NCBI GenBank assembly: GCA_024236075.1
Contig: JACKLE010000006.1
Location: forward strand, 1-64,000
Direction: 5' to 3'
DNA length: 64,000 nucleotides
DNA from: Alphaproteobacteria bacterium
Lineage (GTDB): Bacteria > Pseudomonadota > Alphaproteobacteria > JACAEB01
A model generated the notes under the pieces. That model did not search any database and had not been told where the DNA came from. It was given only the letters and a program-made list of their open reading frames with translations. Of this stretch, positions 41,793 to 50,732 are shown piece by piece; the first letter of the stretch is position 1; every line of letters begins with the position of its first letter. A program made the translations under genes and the position numbers.

Positions 41793-42584
41793 ATGCCGGA
41801 CTTCCTCCTGCGCGCCCTCATGGGGGGCCTTGCCTTCTCGGTCATGTGCGCGCCGGTGGGCTGCGTCGTCGTCTGGCGGCGCCTCGCCTATTTCGGCAAT
41901 GCGGTCTCCCACGCGGCGCTTCTCGGGCTCGCGCTCGGGCTTGCCTTCGAGGTCAACCTCATGGCCAGCGTCTTCGCGGTCTCGGTCGCGAGCGCGCTTC
42001 TTCTCCACCGCCTCGATCGCAGCTCGAGCCTCTCGGAGGACACGGCGCTCGGCATCATCGCCCATGGCGCGCTCGCCGCGGGCTATATCGCGCTCGCCTT
42101 CCTCGGCCCGGTGCGCGTGGATCTCATGGCCTATCTTTTCGGCGACATATTGGCGCTCACATGGTTCGACGTCGGCCTCGCCTGCGCGGGCGCCGTCCTC
42201 ACCGCGATCGTCATGGGATTCATATGGCGCCCGCTGGTCTCGGTCGCCGTGGACGAGGAGGTGGCGATCGTCGAGGGCGTCGATGCGCGCGCGGTGCGGC
42301 TCGTCTTCATGACGACGCTCGCGCTCGTCGTCGCCGTGGGCCTTCAGATCGTCGGCGCGCTCCTCGTCGTCTCGCTGCTGATCATTCCGCCCGCCGCGGC
42401 GCGCAGCTTCGCGCGCTCGCCCGAGGAGATGGCGGCGGGCGCGGTCGTCGTCGGGTTCGCGTCGGTCGGGATCGGGCTTCAGGCCTCGCGGCTCGCGGAC
42501 GTGCCCGCAGGCCCGGCCATCGTGGTCGCGGCGTGCGGGATTTTCGCGGCGAGCCTCGCAATGGGCCGCCTACGGCGTATCTGA
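41793..42584 (+). CDS. znuB: Zinc ABC transporter permease
   Basis: A 263-residue permease with about eight membrane helices, among them FVVWRRLAYFGNAVSHAAL-type first loop with the family signature LAYFGNAVSHAALLGLALG and the coupling segment EDTALGIIAHGALAAGYIAL. LLVVSLLIIPPAAARSFA is a conserved helix. It forms the channel for zinc with ZnuC and ZnuA. The frame is open upstream in antisense-like sequence; ATG 41793 is right after the znuC stop. Confidence 0.93.
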   Translation: MPDFLLRALMGGLAFSVMCAPVGCVVVWRRLAYFGNAVSHAALLGLALGLAFEVNLMASVFAVSVASALLLHRLDRSSSLSEDTALGIIAHGALAAGYIALAFLGPVRVDLMAYLFGDILALTWFDVGLACAGAVLTAIVMGFIWRPLVSVAVDEEVAIVEGVDARAVRLVFMTTLALVVAVGLQIVGALLVVSLLIIPPAAARSFARSPEEMAAGAVVVGFASVGIGLQASRLADVPAGPAIVVAACGIFAASLAMGRLRRI

Positions 42585-43023
42585 CTTTTGCGTAACGATT
42601 CCCGCCGCGGATCGCCCGGAGGGATCCGGGCCGGAAAGCCTGTTGGGGTAGAGGGTGGGGACGGCTATCCGAGCCCGGATCCGCTTCCGCGGAAGACTTG
42701 GACGGTGTGGGTCACCGGATCTCGAAGAACGCCGAGGCGCAAAGCATGCGCTCCAAGTGTTGCGACACTGAGCGATTCGGCGCAGATGGCGCAAGCGGAA
42801 AAAGAAATCTTCCGCTCCCCGGCGCGAAGGCGTTTGTGAATTCCCGAGATCGCCGCGGAACCGCGCCATTTCGTCCGCGGACGGCCTTCGATGCGAAGCG
42901 CCGGGCCGATCGTCCCCGCCGCATGCGTCGCGCGGGATGCGGCACGGCCCGGCCCCGGCTATCGTCGTCCGGACGCCGAGCGAGGCCGCGAAGGCCCCGC
43001 GCGCAGCCATGGGAGAGACCGAA
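42585..43023. other. 439-bp gap before the CMD-family gene
   Basis: No convincing gene here. Frames that stay open lack protein-like features. The sequence contains a 12-bp palindrome CTTCCGCGGAAG (42686-42697) and a short A-rich patch (GCGGAAAAAGAAATC around 42795). It should hold the promoter of the gene at 43024 and the end of the znuCB transcript; I see no clear terminator. Confidence 0.4.
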
Positions 43024-43563
43024 ATGCCCAAAGCGCCCCGACTTGCGCCGCTGAAGCCCGAGGAATGGACGGACGAAATGCGGGCCCTGCTCGCTCCGGT
43101 CACCCGGCGCAACGGCTCCGTCTTCAACATCTTCGCGACCTTCGTGCGCAACCCGACCGCCTTCAAGGCCTTCCTGCCCTGGGCGACGCATGTCTTGAAC
43201 CATTCCAGCCTGCCGCCGCGCGAGCGCGAGATTCTCATCCTGCGCACGGGGCATCTTTCGGGCTCGGACTACGAATGGCGCCAGCACGTGCGAATCGCGC
43301 GCCATGTCGGCATGAACGACGCGGACATCGCGCGCGTGAAGGAGGGCGCCGCGGCCGGGGGCTGGACGGCCGGGGAGCGCGCGCTTCTCGCGCTCGCCGA
43401 CGAGCTTCACGCGCGACAGAAGGCGAGCGATGCGACCTGGGCGGAGCTCGCGCGCCATTTCCGGGAAGAGCAGGTCATGGACGCGATCTTCTGCGTCGGG
43501 CTCTACACGGCGATCGCCATGGCCCTCAACAGCTTCGGCGTCGAGGTCGATGCGGGCCTCTGA
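43024..43563 (+). CDS. Carboxymuconolactone decarboxylase family protein
   Basis: A 179-residue AhpD-like protein. LPPREREILILRTGHLSGSDYEWRQHVRIARHVGMNDADIARV is the CMD core. Unlike AhpD it has no CxxC pair: the matching helix reads MDAIFCVGLYTAIAMALN, with one Cys only, so peroxidase activity is unlikely. Many such proteins sit near hydrolases and oxidoreductases with unknown roles. ATG 43024 is chosen for GGGAGAG 6 nt upstream; the frame is open from 42937. It converges on the serine hydrolase gene with a 6-bp gap. Confidence 0.8.
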   Translation: MPKAPRLAPLKPEEWTDEMRALLAPVTRRNGSVFNIFATFVRNPTAFKAFLPWATHVLNHSSLPPREREILILRTGHLSGSDYEWRQHVRIARHVGMNDADIARVKEGAAAGGWTAGERALLALADELHARQKASDATWAELARHFREEQVMDAIFCVGLYTAIAMALNSFGVEVDAGL

Positions 43564-43569
43564 GGCTCC

Positions 43570-44685
43570 TCAGGCGCCGTCGAAGAGGGCGGCGAAGAAG
43601 CCCGCTTCCGAGAAGCGCCGTCCGGGCGACTGCGACGCGCGCCGGTCCTCGTCGGAGAGCGATTCGAGGTCGATCTGACGCACGATGACGAGGTCGAGCG
43701 AGGGGATCACGTAGAGCCCGTTCCGGCCGGCGCCGAGCGCGCCCGCGAGATCGGTGTAACCGCCGTGATATTGAAAGCCGCCCTTCGCGCCCGGCGGCGG
43801 GGCCTGCATGTCGGTCGTGCCGAAGCCGTTCTGGAAATTGAGCCACCAGGTGAGCCCGTATCCCGGATTGGCCGTGGACGGAGCGAAGCAGGCCGCGAGC
43901 AGGTCCCTCGGGACGATCTGCCGGCCTTCCCACTCGCCCTCGAGGCGCACGAGCTCGCCCAGTTTCAGCCAGTTGCGCGCCGTGATGAAGCAGCCGTTCG
44001 GGATGTGCGGATTGCCGGCGTCGTCGCGCACCCACTCGCCGTATTCGAGGCCGATGGGCCTCAGGATGCGCGCCTCGAGATAGGCGAGGGGATCCTGGCC
44101 GCGGGATGCGAGCTTGCGCTTGAAGATTTCGCCGAGCGCGTAGAAATGGCTTGGGCCGTAGCGGAAGGTCGAGCCCGGCTCGCTCTCGCAGGGCAGCGTG
44201 ATGGCGTAGGCGTATTTGTCGGGGGCCCAGGTCTCGCGCCGGCGGTTGCCCTGCAGCTTCGGGATGTCCTCCTTGAGGCCGCTCGAGAGATTGAGGAGGT
44301 GGCGCAGCGTGATGCGCGCCCGCACGGGATCGGCCTTCCATTCGGGCAGCGTCTGCGTCGCGGGCTCGTCGATCGCGAGAAGGCCGTCCTCGACCATCGC
44401 CGCGGCGGCGACGCCCCAGAAGCTCTTGGTCGCGCTGTGCATATGCACGGGCTTCTGCGGATCGGTGCCGTTCTCGTAGCGCTCGAAGACCACCTCGCCG
44501 CCGATCGCGGCGAGCAGGCTCACGCCGCCGCGATCGCGGGAATAGGCGGCCGCGCGCTCGAAATCGGCCATGCCCGGCGTCGCCGCGAAAGCGCCTCGCG
44601 GGACGAGCCCGCCTGCCGCCGCTCCGGCCGCCGCACCCAGCATTGCCGTCCGCCGCGTGACGCGGACCGCGCGCGCCTTGACCAT
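43570..44685 (-). CDS. Exported serine hydrolase (beta-lactamase-related, class C-like)
   Basis: A 371-residue protein. It begins with a twin-arginine signal (RRTAMLGAAAGAAAGGLVPRGAFA). The active-site Ser and Lys are in HSATKSFW (S-x2-K); YGPSHFYALGE supplies the Tyr of the second motif, and YHGGYTDLAG lies where the third motif is expected (HxG-like). Such enzymes are mostly esterases, D-aminopeptidases or peptidoglycan-acting hydrolases, not antibiotic resistance proteins. ATG 44685 is favoured over 44784 because it directly precedes the signal and has GGAGGG upstream. It is divergent from the marR-like operon. Confidence 0.8.
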   Translation of the reverse strand: MVKARAVRVTRRTAMLGAAAGAAAGGLVPRGAFAATPGMADFERAAAYSRDRGGVSLLAAIGGEVVFERYENGTDPQKPVHMHSATKSFWGVAAAAMVEDGLLAIDEPATQTLPEWKADPVRARITLRHLLNLSSGLKEDIPKLQGNRRRETWAPDKYAYAITLPCESEPGSTFRYGPSHFYALGEIFKRKLASRGQDPLAYLEARILRPIGLEYGEWVRDDAGNPHIPNGCFITARNWLKLGELVRLEGEWEGRQIVPRDLLAACFAPSTANPGYGLTWWLNFQNGFGTTDMQAPPPGAKGGFQYHGGYTDLAGALGAGRNGLYVIPSLDLVIVRQIDLESLSDEDRRASQSPGRRFSEAGFFAALFDGA

Positions 44686-44810
44686 GGCTGAAGAACCCTC
44701 CCTGTCGGCTTGTTCCCGCATCCTGCGACGCCCGAGAGGCAAGTCAAGCGGCGCCCGGCCCGTCGCACCGCGCGCGCCTGCCATGCGTCCGGCGAATTTG
44801 AGGCGCGCTT

Positions 44811-44831
44811 ATAATAAGCTTAACTTATTAT
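44811..44831. promoter_or_regulatory. Perfect inverted-repeat operator of the marR-emrAB operon
   Basis: ATAATAAG (44811-44818) and CTTATTAT (44824-44831) are exact inverted repeats around 5 nt. The AT-rich palindrome stands out against GC-rich surroundings and lies 47-67 bp upstream of the marR-like start, where MarR proteins usually bind their own promoter. It is also upstream of the divergent serine hydrolase gene, which may share the control. Confidence 0.75.
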
Positions 44832-44877
44832 GGGTAAAGCTCACTATAGCCGCGACCCACTACCTGGAGGCTCCCCC

Positions 44878-45372
44878 GTGGCCGAACCGATCGCTTCCCC
44901 CGAGCGCAGCGTGCTCTTTCTCCTGAGCGACACGGCGCGTCTCATTCGCCGCGATTTCGACCGTCGCGCGCGCGATCTCGGCCTCACGCGCGCGCAATGG
45001 CAGGTCCTCGCCTATCTCTCGATCTACGAGGGCATCAACCAGGCGGGGCTCGCCGAGCGGCTCGACATCGAGCCCATCACGCTGGTGCGCCATCTCGACC
45101 GCCTCGAGGCCCAGGACCTGATCGAGCGCCGCCCCGATCCCGCCGACCGTCGCGCGCGCACGCTCTATCTCAGGCCCGCGGCCGAGAAGGTGCTCGAGAC
45201 CATTCGCGCGCTCGCGAACGAAATGCGCGCAGCGGTGCTGGAGGGCGTTTCCGCGCGCGACGAGGCGCGCCTTGTCGACGACCTCCTGCGCATCCGGGGC
45301 AATCTCGCCGCCAGCGCGGCCGGCACGGCGCCGGGACCTCGCCCGGCGAGCGCCGCGGGGGCCAAGCGATGA
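44878..45372 (+). CDS. MarR-family transcriptional regulator
   Basis: A 164-residue winged-helix regulator: SVLFLLSDTARLIRRDFDRRARDLGLTRAQWQVLAYL, then GINQAGLAERLDIEPITLVRHLDRLEAQDLIERRPDPADRRARTLYL, the recognition helix and beta wing of MarR. GTG 44878 is chosen because GGAGG stands 7 nt upstream; ATG 44830 is in frame but falls in the operator. It overlaps the next gene (ATGA). It most likely represses the operon until a small toxic compound binds it. Confidence 0.9.
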   Translation: MAEPIASPERSVLFLLSDTARLIRRDFDRRARDLGLTRAQWQVLAYLSIYEGINQAGLAERLDIEPITLVRHLDRLEAQDLIERRPDPADRRARTLYLRPAAEKVLETIRALANEMRAAVLEGVSARDEARLVDDLLRIRGNLAASAAGTAPGPRPASAAGAKR

Positions 45373-46463
45373 GCGAGCCCGCCTCTTTCCGCCTGCCCCG
45401 TCTCAGCGCGAAGCTCGTGCGGCGCGCTCTCCTTGTCCTCGGGCCGGTCGCGCTCGGCATCGCGATCGTTGCGATCTTCTTCTGGCCGCGCGGCACCGTG
45501 ACGAGCGACAACGCCTATCTGCAGGCGGGCAAGGTCGCGGTCAGCGCCAATGTGTCGGGGCGCGTCGACGACGTGCTCGTCCACGAGAACGCCCATGTCG
45601 CGGCGGGGGACGTCCTTTTCCGTATCGAGAGCGCCCGCTTCGAGGTCGCGAAGGACCAGGCGGCGGCGGCCCTCGCCGAGGCGCGCGCCGAGATCGCGGC
45701 CATGAAGGCGCGCTACCGCCAGCAGGAGGCGGGCCTGCGCGAGGCGCAGGCCGAGCTCGCCTTCGCGTCGCGCGAATTCGAGCGGCAGACGCGGCTCGGC
45801 AAGACGCATGTCGTCTCGGCCTCGCAGATCGACGAGGTGGGCCTCGCGCGCGACAAGGCGGCCGCGAGCGTCGCCGCGCTGACCGAGGAGCTCGCCTCGC
45901 TTGCCGCCGAGCTCGGCGGGGACCCTTCGGCTCCCGTCGAGAGCCATCCGCGCTATCTCGGGGCCAAGGCCGCGCTCGCGCGCGCCGAGCTCGATCTCGC
46001 CGACACCGTCGTGCGCGCGCCCGTGAGCGGCATCGTCACGCAGTCGGACGATTTCCTCAAGGGCGACCACGTCGAGCCCGGCCGGCCGCTTTTCGTCCTT
46101 GTCGAGACGGACCGCATCTGGGTCGAGGCCAATCTCAAGGAAACGCACATCACGGATCTGAGGCCGGGCCAGAAGGCGCGCGTGACGGTCGACGCCTATC
46201 CCGGGCGCTCCTGGAACGCCGTCGTGGTGAGCCTCTCGCCCGGCACCGGCTCCGAGTTCGGCATCCTGCCTCCGCAGAACGCCCTCGGGAACTGGGTGAA
46301 GGTCACCCAGCGCGTGCCCGTGCGCCTCGCGCTCGAGCGGCGCGAGGGCGATCCGCCCTTGCGCGTCGGCATGAGCGCCGGCGTGGAGATCGAAACGCAC
46401 GGCACGGCCGGCGCGGACGACGGCCTCGCCTTCGCTTCCGGAGGCGGCAGGCCCGCGCCATGA
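45369..46463 (+). CDS. EmrA/HlyD-type membrane fusion protein
   Basis: A 364-residue adaptor. One membrane helix (LLVLGPVALGIAIVAIFFW) is followed by the lipoyl half VTSDNAYLQAGKVAVSANVSGRVDDVLVHENAHVAAG, a helical hairpin (about 95-200), the second half VRAPVSGIVTQSDDFLKGDHVEPG and a beta-barrel with VWVEANLKETHITDLRPGQ-like sequence. The TSDNAY motif is typical of EmrA. It links the MFS pump downstream to an outer-membrane channel. Overlaps both neighbours by 4 nt. Confidence 0.9.
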   Translation: MSEPASFRLPRLSAKLVRRALLVLGPVALGIAIVAIFFWPRGTVTSDNAYLQAGKVAVSANVSGRVDDVLVHENAHVAAGDVLFRIESARFEVAKDQAAAALAEARAEIAAMKARYRQQEAGLREAQAELAFASREFERQTRLGKTHVVSASQIDEVGLARDKAAASVAALTEELASLAAELGGDPSAPVESHPRYLGAKAALARAELDLADTVVRAPVSGIVTQSDDFLKGDHVEPGRPLFVLVETDRIWVEANLKETHITDLRPGQKARVTVDAYPGRSWNAVVVSLSPGTGSEFGILPPQNALGNWVKVTQRVPVRLALERREGDPPLRVGMSAGVEIETHGTAGADDGLAFASGGGRPAP

Positions 46464-48079
46464 ACGTGCCTCTCACCGGCGCCGCGATCGAGCTGCCGCC
46501 CTGGCGGCGGCGGATCGTCATCGCCGCCGTGATGCTCGCGACGACGCTCATGGCGCTCGACTCGACGATCGCCAATGTCGCCCTGCCGCATATGCGCGGC
46601 AGCCTCTCGGCGACGACCGACCAGATCGCCTGGGTCGTCACCGGCTACATCGTCGCGAGCGCCATCGCGACGCCGCTCATCGGCGCGGTCGCCGCGCGCA
46701 TCGGGCGCAAGACCATCTTCCTTACCGCGATCATCGCCTTTTCGGCGACATCGGCCATGTGCGGCCTTTCGACCTCGCTCGGCGAGCTCGTGTTCTTCCG
46801 TGTGCTGCAGGGCATGTCGGGCGCGGCCTTCGTGCCGCTCTCGCAATCGATCCTCTTCGACATCACCCCGCGCGAGCGCTACGGGCAGGGCATGGCGGTG
46901 TTCGGCCTCGGCGTCATGGGCGGGCCGGTTCTGGGGCCCGTGCTCGGCGGCCTGCTCACCGACCAGTTCTCCTGGCGCTGGGTCTTCTTCATCAACCTGC
47001 CCATCACCGCGGCGGCCTTCACGCTGTGCTTCATCTTCCTTCCCGGGCTGCCGCGCGACCGCTCGCGGCGCTTCGACTTCTTCGGCTTCGCCCTCCTGAG
47101 CACCGCGCTGGCCGCGATCCAGCTCATGCTCGACCGCGGGCAGAGCGCCGACTGGCTCGAATCGCGCGAGATCGTCCTCGAGCTCGTGATCGGCGTCGTC
47201 GCCTTCTACATGTTCCTCGTGCACATGTTCACGAGCAAGTCGCCCTATGTGAGCCCCGAGATATTCCGGGACCGGAATTTCTCCAACGGCCTGATGGTCT
47301 CGGTGGCGGTGGGGCTCGTCCTCTATTCGGGGTCGACCATGATGGCGACCTTTCTCCAGGAGCTTCGCGGGTTCGACGTCTACGAGGCGGGCATGCTGCT
47401 CGCGCCGCGCGGCGTCGGCACGGGGATCGCCATGTTCACCGTCGGACGCCTCATCGCGCGGACCGATCCGCGGCTCTTGCTGTTCGGCGGCATCCTGGTC
47501 ATGGCGGCTTCGCTGCACCAGATGAGCACCTTCACGGCGCAGACGCCGGCCATCGACATCATCGTCGCGGGCACCTGCCAGGGCCTCGGCATGGGATTCG
47601 TCTTCGTGCCGATCTCGAGCATGGGCTTCGCGACGCTCCCCGCCGCGCTCCGCACGGAAGCGACCGGCATTCACACGCTCTCGCGCAGCCTCGGCGGCTC
47701 AATCGGCGTCGCCGTCGCGGCTGCCCTCCTCGCCTCGAAGAGCGAGGAGAGCTTCGCGCTCTCGCTCGGCGACGTCTCGCTCTACAGCGAGGCCTGGCGG
47801 CGGCTCGGCGACGGCCTCTTCTCGCTCACCGATCCGAGGGGGCTCGCGGTTCTGCGAATGATGATCGCGCACAACGCGCTCGAGAGCGCCTACCAGGCGA
47901 CCTTCTTCGTCATGGCTGTCGCCGTGCTCGCGGCCGCGCCGCTCGTCTTCCTCCTGAAGCGCCCCCCGCCGCTCGGCGCGGCTGCGCCCGCTTCCTCGGC
48001 GCCGGCAAAGGCGGAATCGCCCGAGCCTCGAACGCCCGAGCCCGTCTCCCCGCGGGTCGCCCCGGTTCCGGCGCGCTGA
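46460..48079 (+). CDS. EmrB/QacA-type MFS drug efflux transporter (DHA2 family, 14 TM)
   Basis: A 539-residue pump with about 14 helices. LMALDSTIANVALPHMRG (motif D1), GAVAARIGRKTIF (motif A) and FRVLQGMSGAAFVPLSQS (motif B) and GLGVMGGPVLGPVLGG (motif C) are all present. The last 45 residues form a Pro/Ala-rich cytoplasmic tail (APASSAPAKAESPEPRTPEP). It exports hydrophobic drugs in exchange for protons, working with the EmrA-like protein. No TolC gene is in the operon. Confidence 0.92.
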   Translation: MNVPLTGAAIELPPWRRRIVIAAVMLATTLMALDSTIANVALPHMRGSLSATTDQIAWVVTGYIVASAIATPLIGAVAARIGRKTIFLTAIIAFSATSAMCGLSTSLGELVFFRVLQGMSGAAFVPLSQSILFDITPRERYGQGMAVFGLGVMGGPVLGPVLGGLLTDQFSWRWVFFINLPITAAAFTLCFIFLPGLPRDRSRRFDFFGFALLSTALAAIQLMLDRGQSADWLESREIVLELVIGVVAFYMFLVHMFTSKSPYVSPEIFRDRNFSNGLMVSVAVGLVLYSGSTMMATFLQELRGFDVYEAGMLLAPRGVGTGIAMFTVGRLIARTDPRLLLFGGILVMAASLHQMSTFTAQTPAIDIIVAGTCQGLGMGFVFVPISSMGFATLPAALRTEATGIHTLSRSLGGSIGVAVAAALLASKSEESFALSLGDVSLYSEAWRRLGDGLFSLTDPRGLAVLRMMIAHNALESAYQATFFVMAVAVLAAAPLVFLLKRPPPLGAAAPASSAPAKAESPEPRTPEPVSPRVAPVPAR

Positions 48080-48165
48080 AGCCCCGGCGCCCCTTTCCGC
48101 CTGCCGCCCAACCTGTTAGATAACCCCCCTTCCCAGGCCGGGGCCCACGGGGCCCCCGGCGCGGC

Positions 48166-48240
<75 letters not shown>

Positions 48241-48270
48241 GAATCGGGCTGCGCCCATCGGGCATGCGCT

Positions 48271-49641
48271 TCACGGACCGGGCTTGGGCGCCGCGACCGA
48301 AGCCGGCGCGAAGACCTTGGAGAAGTCCACCTCGGTGAGGTCGATCGGCGGCCACGGGAAAGGCTCCGCGCCTTCGTCGAGCGGCATGAGGCCGGCCTCC
48401 TGCCCGCGCGACACGCGGCCGTCGAGATATTCCTTGATGAGGACGATTTTGCCGTCGGCGACGCGGCCGAGCGCGACCGTGCCGGCGACGCTGCGCCGGC
48501 CCGTGTCCTTTCGCGTGGTGGCGAACTGATATTCGGCGGCGAAGGCGTCGCCCTCGACCAGGATGCGGCGGATGTAGACCTTGGTGTCCTCGTACTCGGC
48601 GCTCCATTTGTCGAAGACCGCGAGCGCGCCGGCGAGGTCGGTGCGTCGGCCGGGAAACGCGAAGACGAGGTCCTCGTGCGCCGTGGCGCGAAACTGGTCG
48701 CGGTCGCGGGTCTCCCAGCTCTCGAGCGAAGCCGTCACGAGCGCCGCGATCTCGTCGCGCGGCGCGGGCGCGGGATCGGGCGCGGCGCGCCGCCCGGCCA
48801 TGTGGCGCATATAGGCGAGAATGCCGTCGAGCGCGGCGTCCGGGAGAATGTCGGTGCCGAAGGGACCCATGGGCGTGTTCGGGTTCGCCCGCACGCTCTG
48901 GCTGTCGCGGATGAATTGGCGCGCCACGCCCTCGGCGAAATAGTCGAGCGGGCTCATCGGGACGTTGAGATCGGGGCCGACCCGTCCCGGCCCCTGCCCG
49001 TTCATGGTATGGCAGGCGAGGCAGTTCTTCGCGAAGGCGGCGAAGCCCGCGCGGATCGGATCCCCGTCCGGAACATCCGCAGCCGGAACGATCGCCGGAT
49101 AGAGGGTCTCGAGCGAGCTCTTGACCTCGATGCGGTCGATCATGAAGGGCCACTCCTCCCGGCCGATTCCCGAAAGCTCGGGATGGATCCAGACGAGATA
49201 GAAGGGGCCCGGCGAGACCTCCCGCCTTGGCAGCGGCGGCCATTTGCGCGCCGGATCCTCGACGGCGAGATAGGCGATCGCTCCGCCGGGCGCCGTGTTG
49301 GCGAGGATGTCCGGCGCGAGGCTCGTCGCGAATCCGTCGCGCGCGAGGAACTCGACGCTCGCATCCCGCGGCATCGGCACGCCCTCGAGGAGCCGCGCCA
49401 TCGTCACGGCACGGAATGTCATTTCCTGGCCGGGATAGGCGCCGACATCGGCGATCGCGATCTCCTCGACATCGGGTCGCGCGAGCAGCTCGCGGGCACT
49501 GTAGGTCCGCGCGCCGCCGTCGTGGCGGATGAGCAGAATGGGATCGGCCTGGGCTTCCGCCGCGGGAGCGGGGGGCGCCGAGAGCCCGGCGAGAACGGCC
49601 AGCGCGAGCGCAGCGCGCCCGCCGAGATTCATGAGGCGCAT
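48271..49641 (-). CDS. Exported three-domain protein: molybdopterin-oxidoreductase-like domain, cytochrome c, SnoaL-like domain
   Basis: A 456-residue protein with a Sec signal (ALALAVLAGLSAPPAPAAEA). Residues about 30-180 (FRAVTMARLLEGVPM, FLARDGFATSLAPDIL, YLAVEDPARKWPPLP, SPGPFYLVWIHP) resemble the sulfite-oxidase/YedY fold but lack a clear molybdenum Cys. Residues about 195-305 are a class I cytochrome c with CLACH (207-211), the haem attachment site. Residues about 320-440 (ALVTASLESWETRDRDQFRATAHEDLVFAFPG) look like a SnoaL/NTF2 cone. ATG 49641 has GGAGG 7 nt upstream. It follows the alpha/beta hydrolase by 37 bp on the same strand. Function unknown; probably a periplasmic electron carrier. 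Confidence 0.7.
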   Translation of the reverse strand: MRLMNLGGRAALALAVLAGLSAPPAPAAEAQADPILLIRHDGGARTYSARELLARPDVEEIAIADVGAYPGQEMTFRAVTMARLLEGVPMPRDASVEFLARDGFATSLAPDILANTAPGGAIAYLAVEDPARKWPPLPRREVSPGPFYLVWIHPELSGIGREEWPFMIDRIEVKSSLETLYPAIVPAADVPDGDPIRAGFAAFAKNCLACHTMNGQGPGRVGPDLNVPMSPLDYFAEGVARQFIRDSQSVRANPNTPMGPFGTDILPDAALDGILAYMRHMAGRRAAPDPAPAPRDEIAALVTASLESWETRDRDQFRATAHEDLVFAFPGRRTDLAGALAVFDKWSAEYEDTKVYIRRILVEGDAFAAEYQFATTRKDTGRRSVAGTVALGRVADGKIVLIKEYLDGRVSRGQEAGLMPLDEGAEPFPWPPIDLTEVDFSKVFAPASVAAPKPGP

Positions 49642-49678
49642 GTCGAAACCTCCGGCCGGACCGGCCTTTTTCATCCAA

Positions 49679-50731
49679 CTACGGAGCATTGCCGCGCTGC
49701 GACACCTCTTCGGCGAAGGCGCGGATGCGCTCGGCGAGCGTCGCGCTCTCCCATCGGGTACGGAACACCGGAATGGTGGCGAGCGAATGGCCCGCGCCGT
49801 CGAGGCGGGCATAGAGATGGGTCACGCCCCGGCCCGCAAGGGCGGCCGCGAGGCGGTCGCTGGCGGCGACGCCGACGTAAGGGTCCCCGATCGCATGAAC
49901 GAGAAGGGCGGGGGGATCGTCCGCGTCGACGAGCCGCTCGAGCCCCGCGAGCCCGCCCGAGATGGAAACGACGCCCGCGGGCCGCGGCGCAGGCGGTTCG
50001 ACGAGATCGTCCGCCGCATAGGCGAGGAGGTTCGCCGTCACCGCGCCCGCCGAGGCGCCGAGGAGCACGACGCGCTCCGCGTCGAGCCCGCGGGCGCGGC
50101 CTTCCGCATGCACCCAGTTCAGGACGGCTGCCGCATCCTCGACGGCCGAGGCCATGGCGGCGGCGAACCGACCGGAGAGCATGCCGTCGCGGTATTCGTC
50201 GAGGCCGATGCGCGTTGGGCCCGGCGAATAGGCGCCCGCGCCGTCGAGGCAGGCCCGAGGCGGCGGGCGCTCCGATCCCTCCGCGCATGCGCACTCGGAG
50301 CAGAACTGCGCCGACAGCGCATCGGCGAGCGCGGACCGCAGGCGCGCGACGGCGGCGCCTGCCACCGGCGCGTCGCGCGTCGTGCGGTAATTTGCCGCGA
50401 GAACGGCGAAGCCGGCCGATGCGAGGTCGATCATCAGCTTTTCGGAGGCGCCGCCATAGTCGCCATATTTGTCGCCGCCCTGAAAGCCGCCGCCATGGAG
50501 GTAGAGAATGACGGGGCGCGGCGGACGCCCGATGTCCGGCGACCAGTAGAGATCGAGCGCGAGGGGAACCGGGCCGGCCTCCCCCATGCCCTGCCCGTAG
50601 ACGATGTCCCGTTCGAGGCGCACCTCGAAAGGCGCCCCCCGGGCGTGCGGCCAAGGGCCCATCGCGACGGCGAGCGCGAGCGCCGCGCAGCGGCTGACCC
50701 GGCGGACCGTCCTGTGATAACGAGGGGGCAC
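49679..50731 (-). CDS. Exported alpha/beta hydrolase (hormone-sensitive lipase/BD-FAE type)
   Basis: A 350-residue hydrolase. LDLYWSP, VILYLHGGGFQGGDKYGDYGG (oxyanion HGGG), LLGASAGAVTANLLAYA (nucleophile GASAG), and DGAGHSLATIPVF (catalytic His) are clear; the acid is probably in LVHAIGDPYVG. A signal-like stretch (CAALALAVAMGPWPHARG) precedes the mature part. The start is unclear: GTG 50731 gives a full signal peptide, but it is only 1 bp away from the divergent TonB receptor start and has no ribosome binding site. FCSECACAEGSERPPPRACL in the middle contains four Cys, perhaps disulfides. Substrate unknown, likely an ester. Confidence 0.7.
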   Translation of the reverse strand: MPPRYHRTVRRVSRCAALALAVAMGPWPHARGAPFEVRLERDIVYGQGMGEAGPVPLALDLYWSPDIGRPPRPVILYLHGGGFQGGDKYGDYGGASEKLMIDLASAGFAVLAANYRTTRDAPVAGAAVARLRSALADALSAQFCSECACAEGSERPPPRACLDGAGAYSPGPTRIGLDEYRDGMLSGRFAAAMASAVEDAAAVLNWVHAEGRARGLDAERVVLLGASAGAVTANLLAYAADDLVEPPAPRPAGVVSISGGLAGLERLVDADDPPALLVHAIGDPYVGVAASDRLAAALAGRGVTHLYARLDGAGHSLATIPVFRTRWESATLAERIRAFAEEVSQRGNAP

Positions 50732-50732
50732 G

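Noticed and set aside
42686..42697. CTTCCGCGGAAG palindrome as an operator
   Set aside because: It is GC-rich, short and isolated from any likely promoter; palindromes of this size are expected by chance in such sequence.
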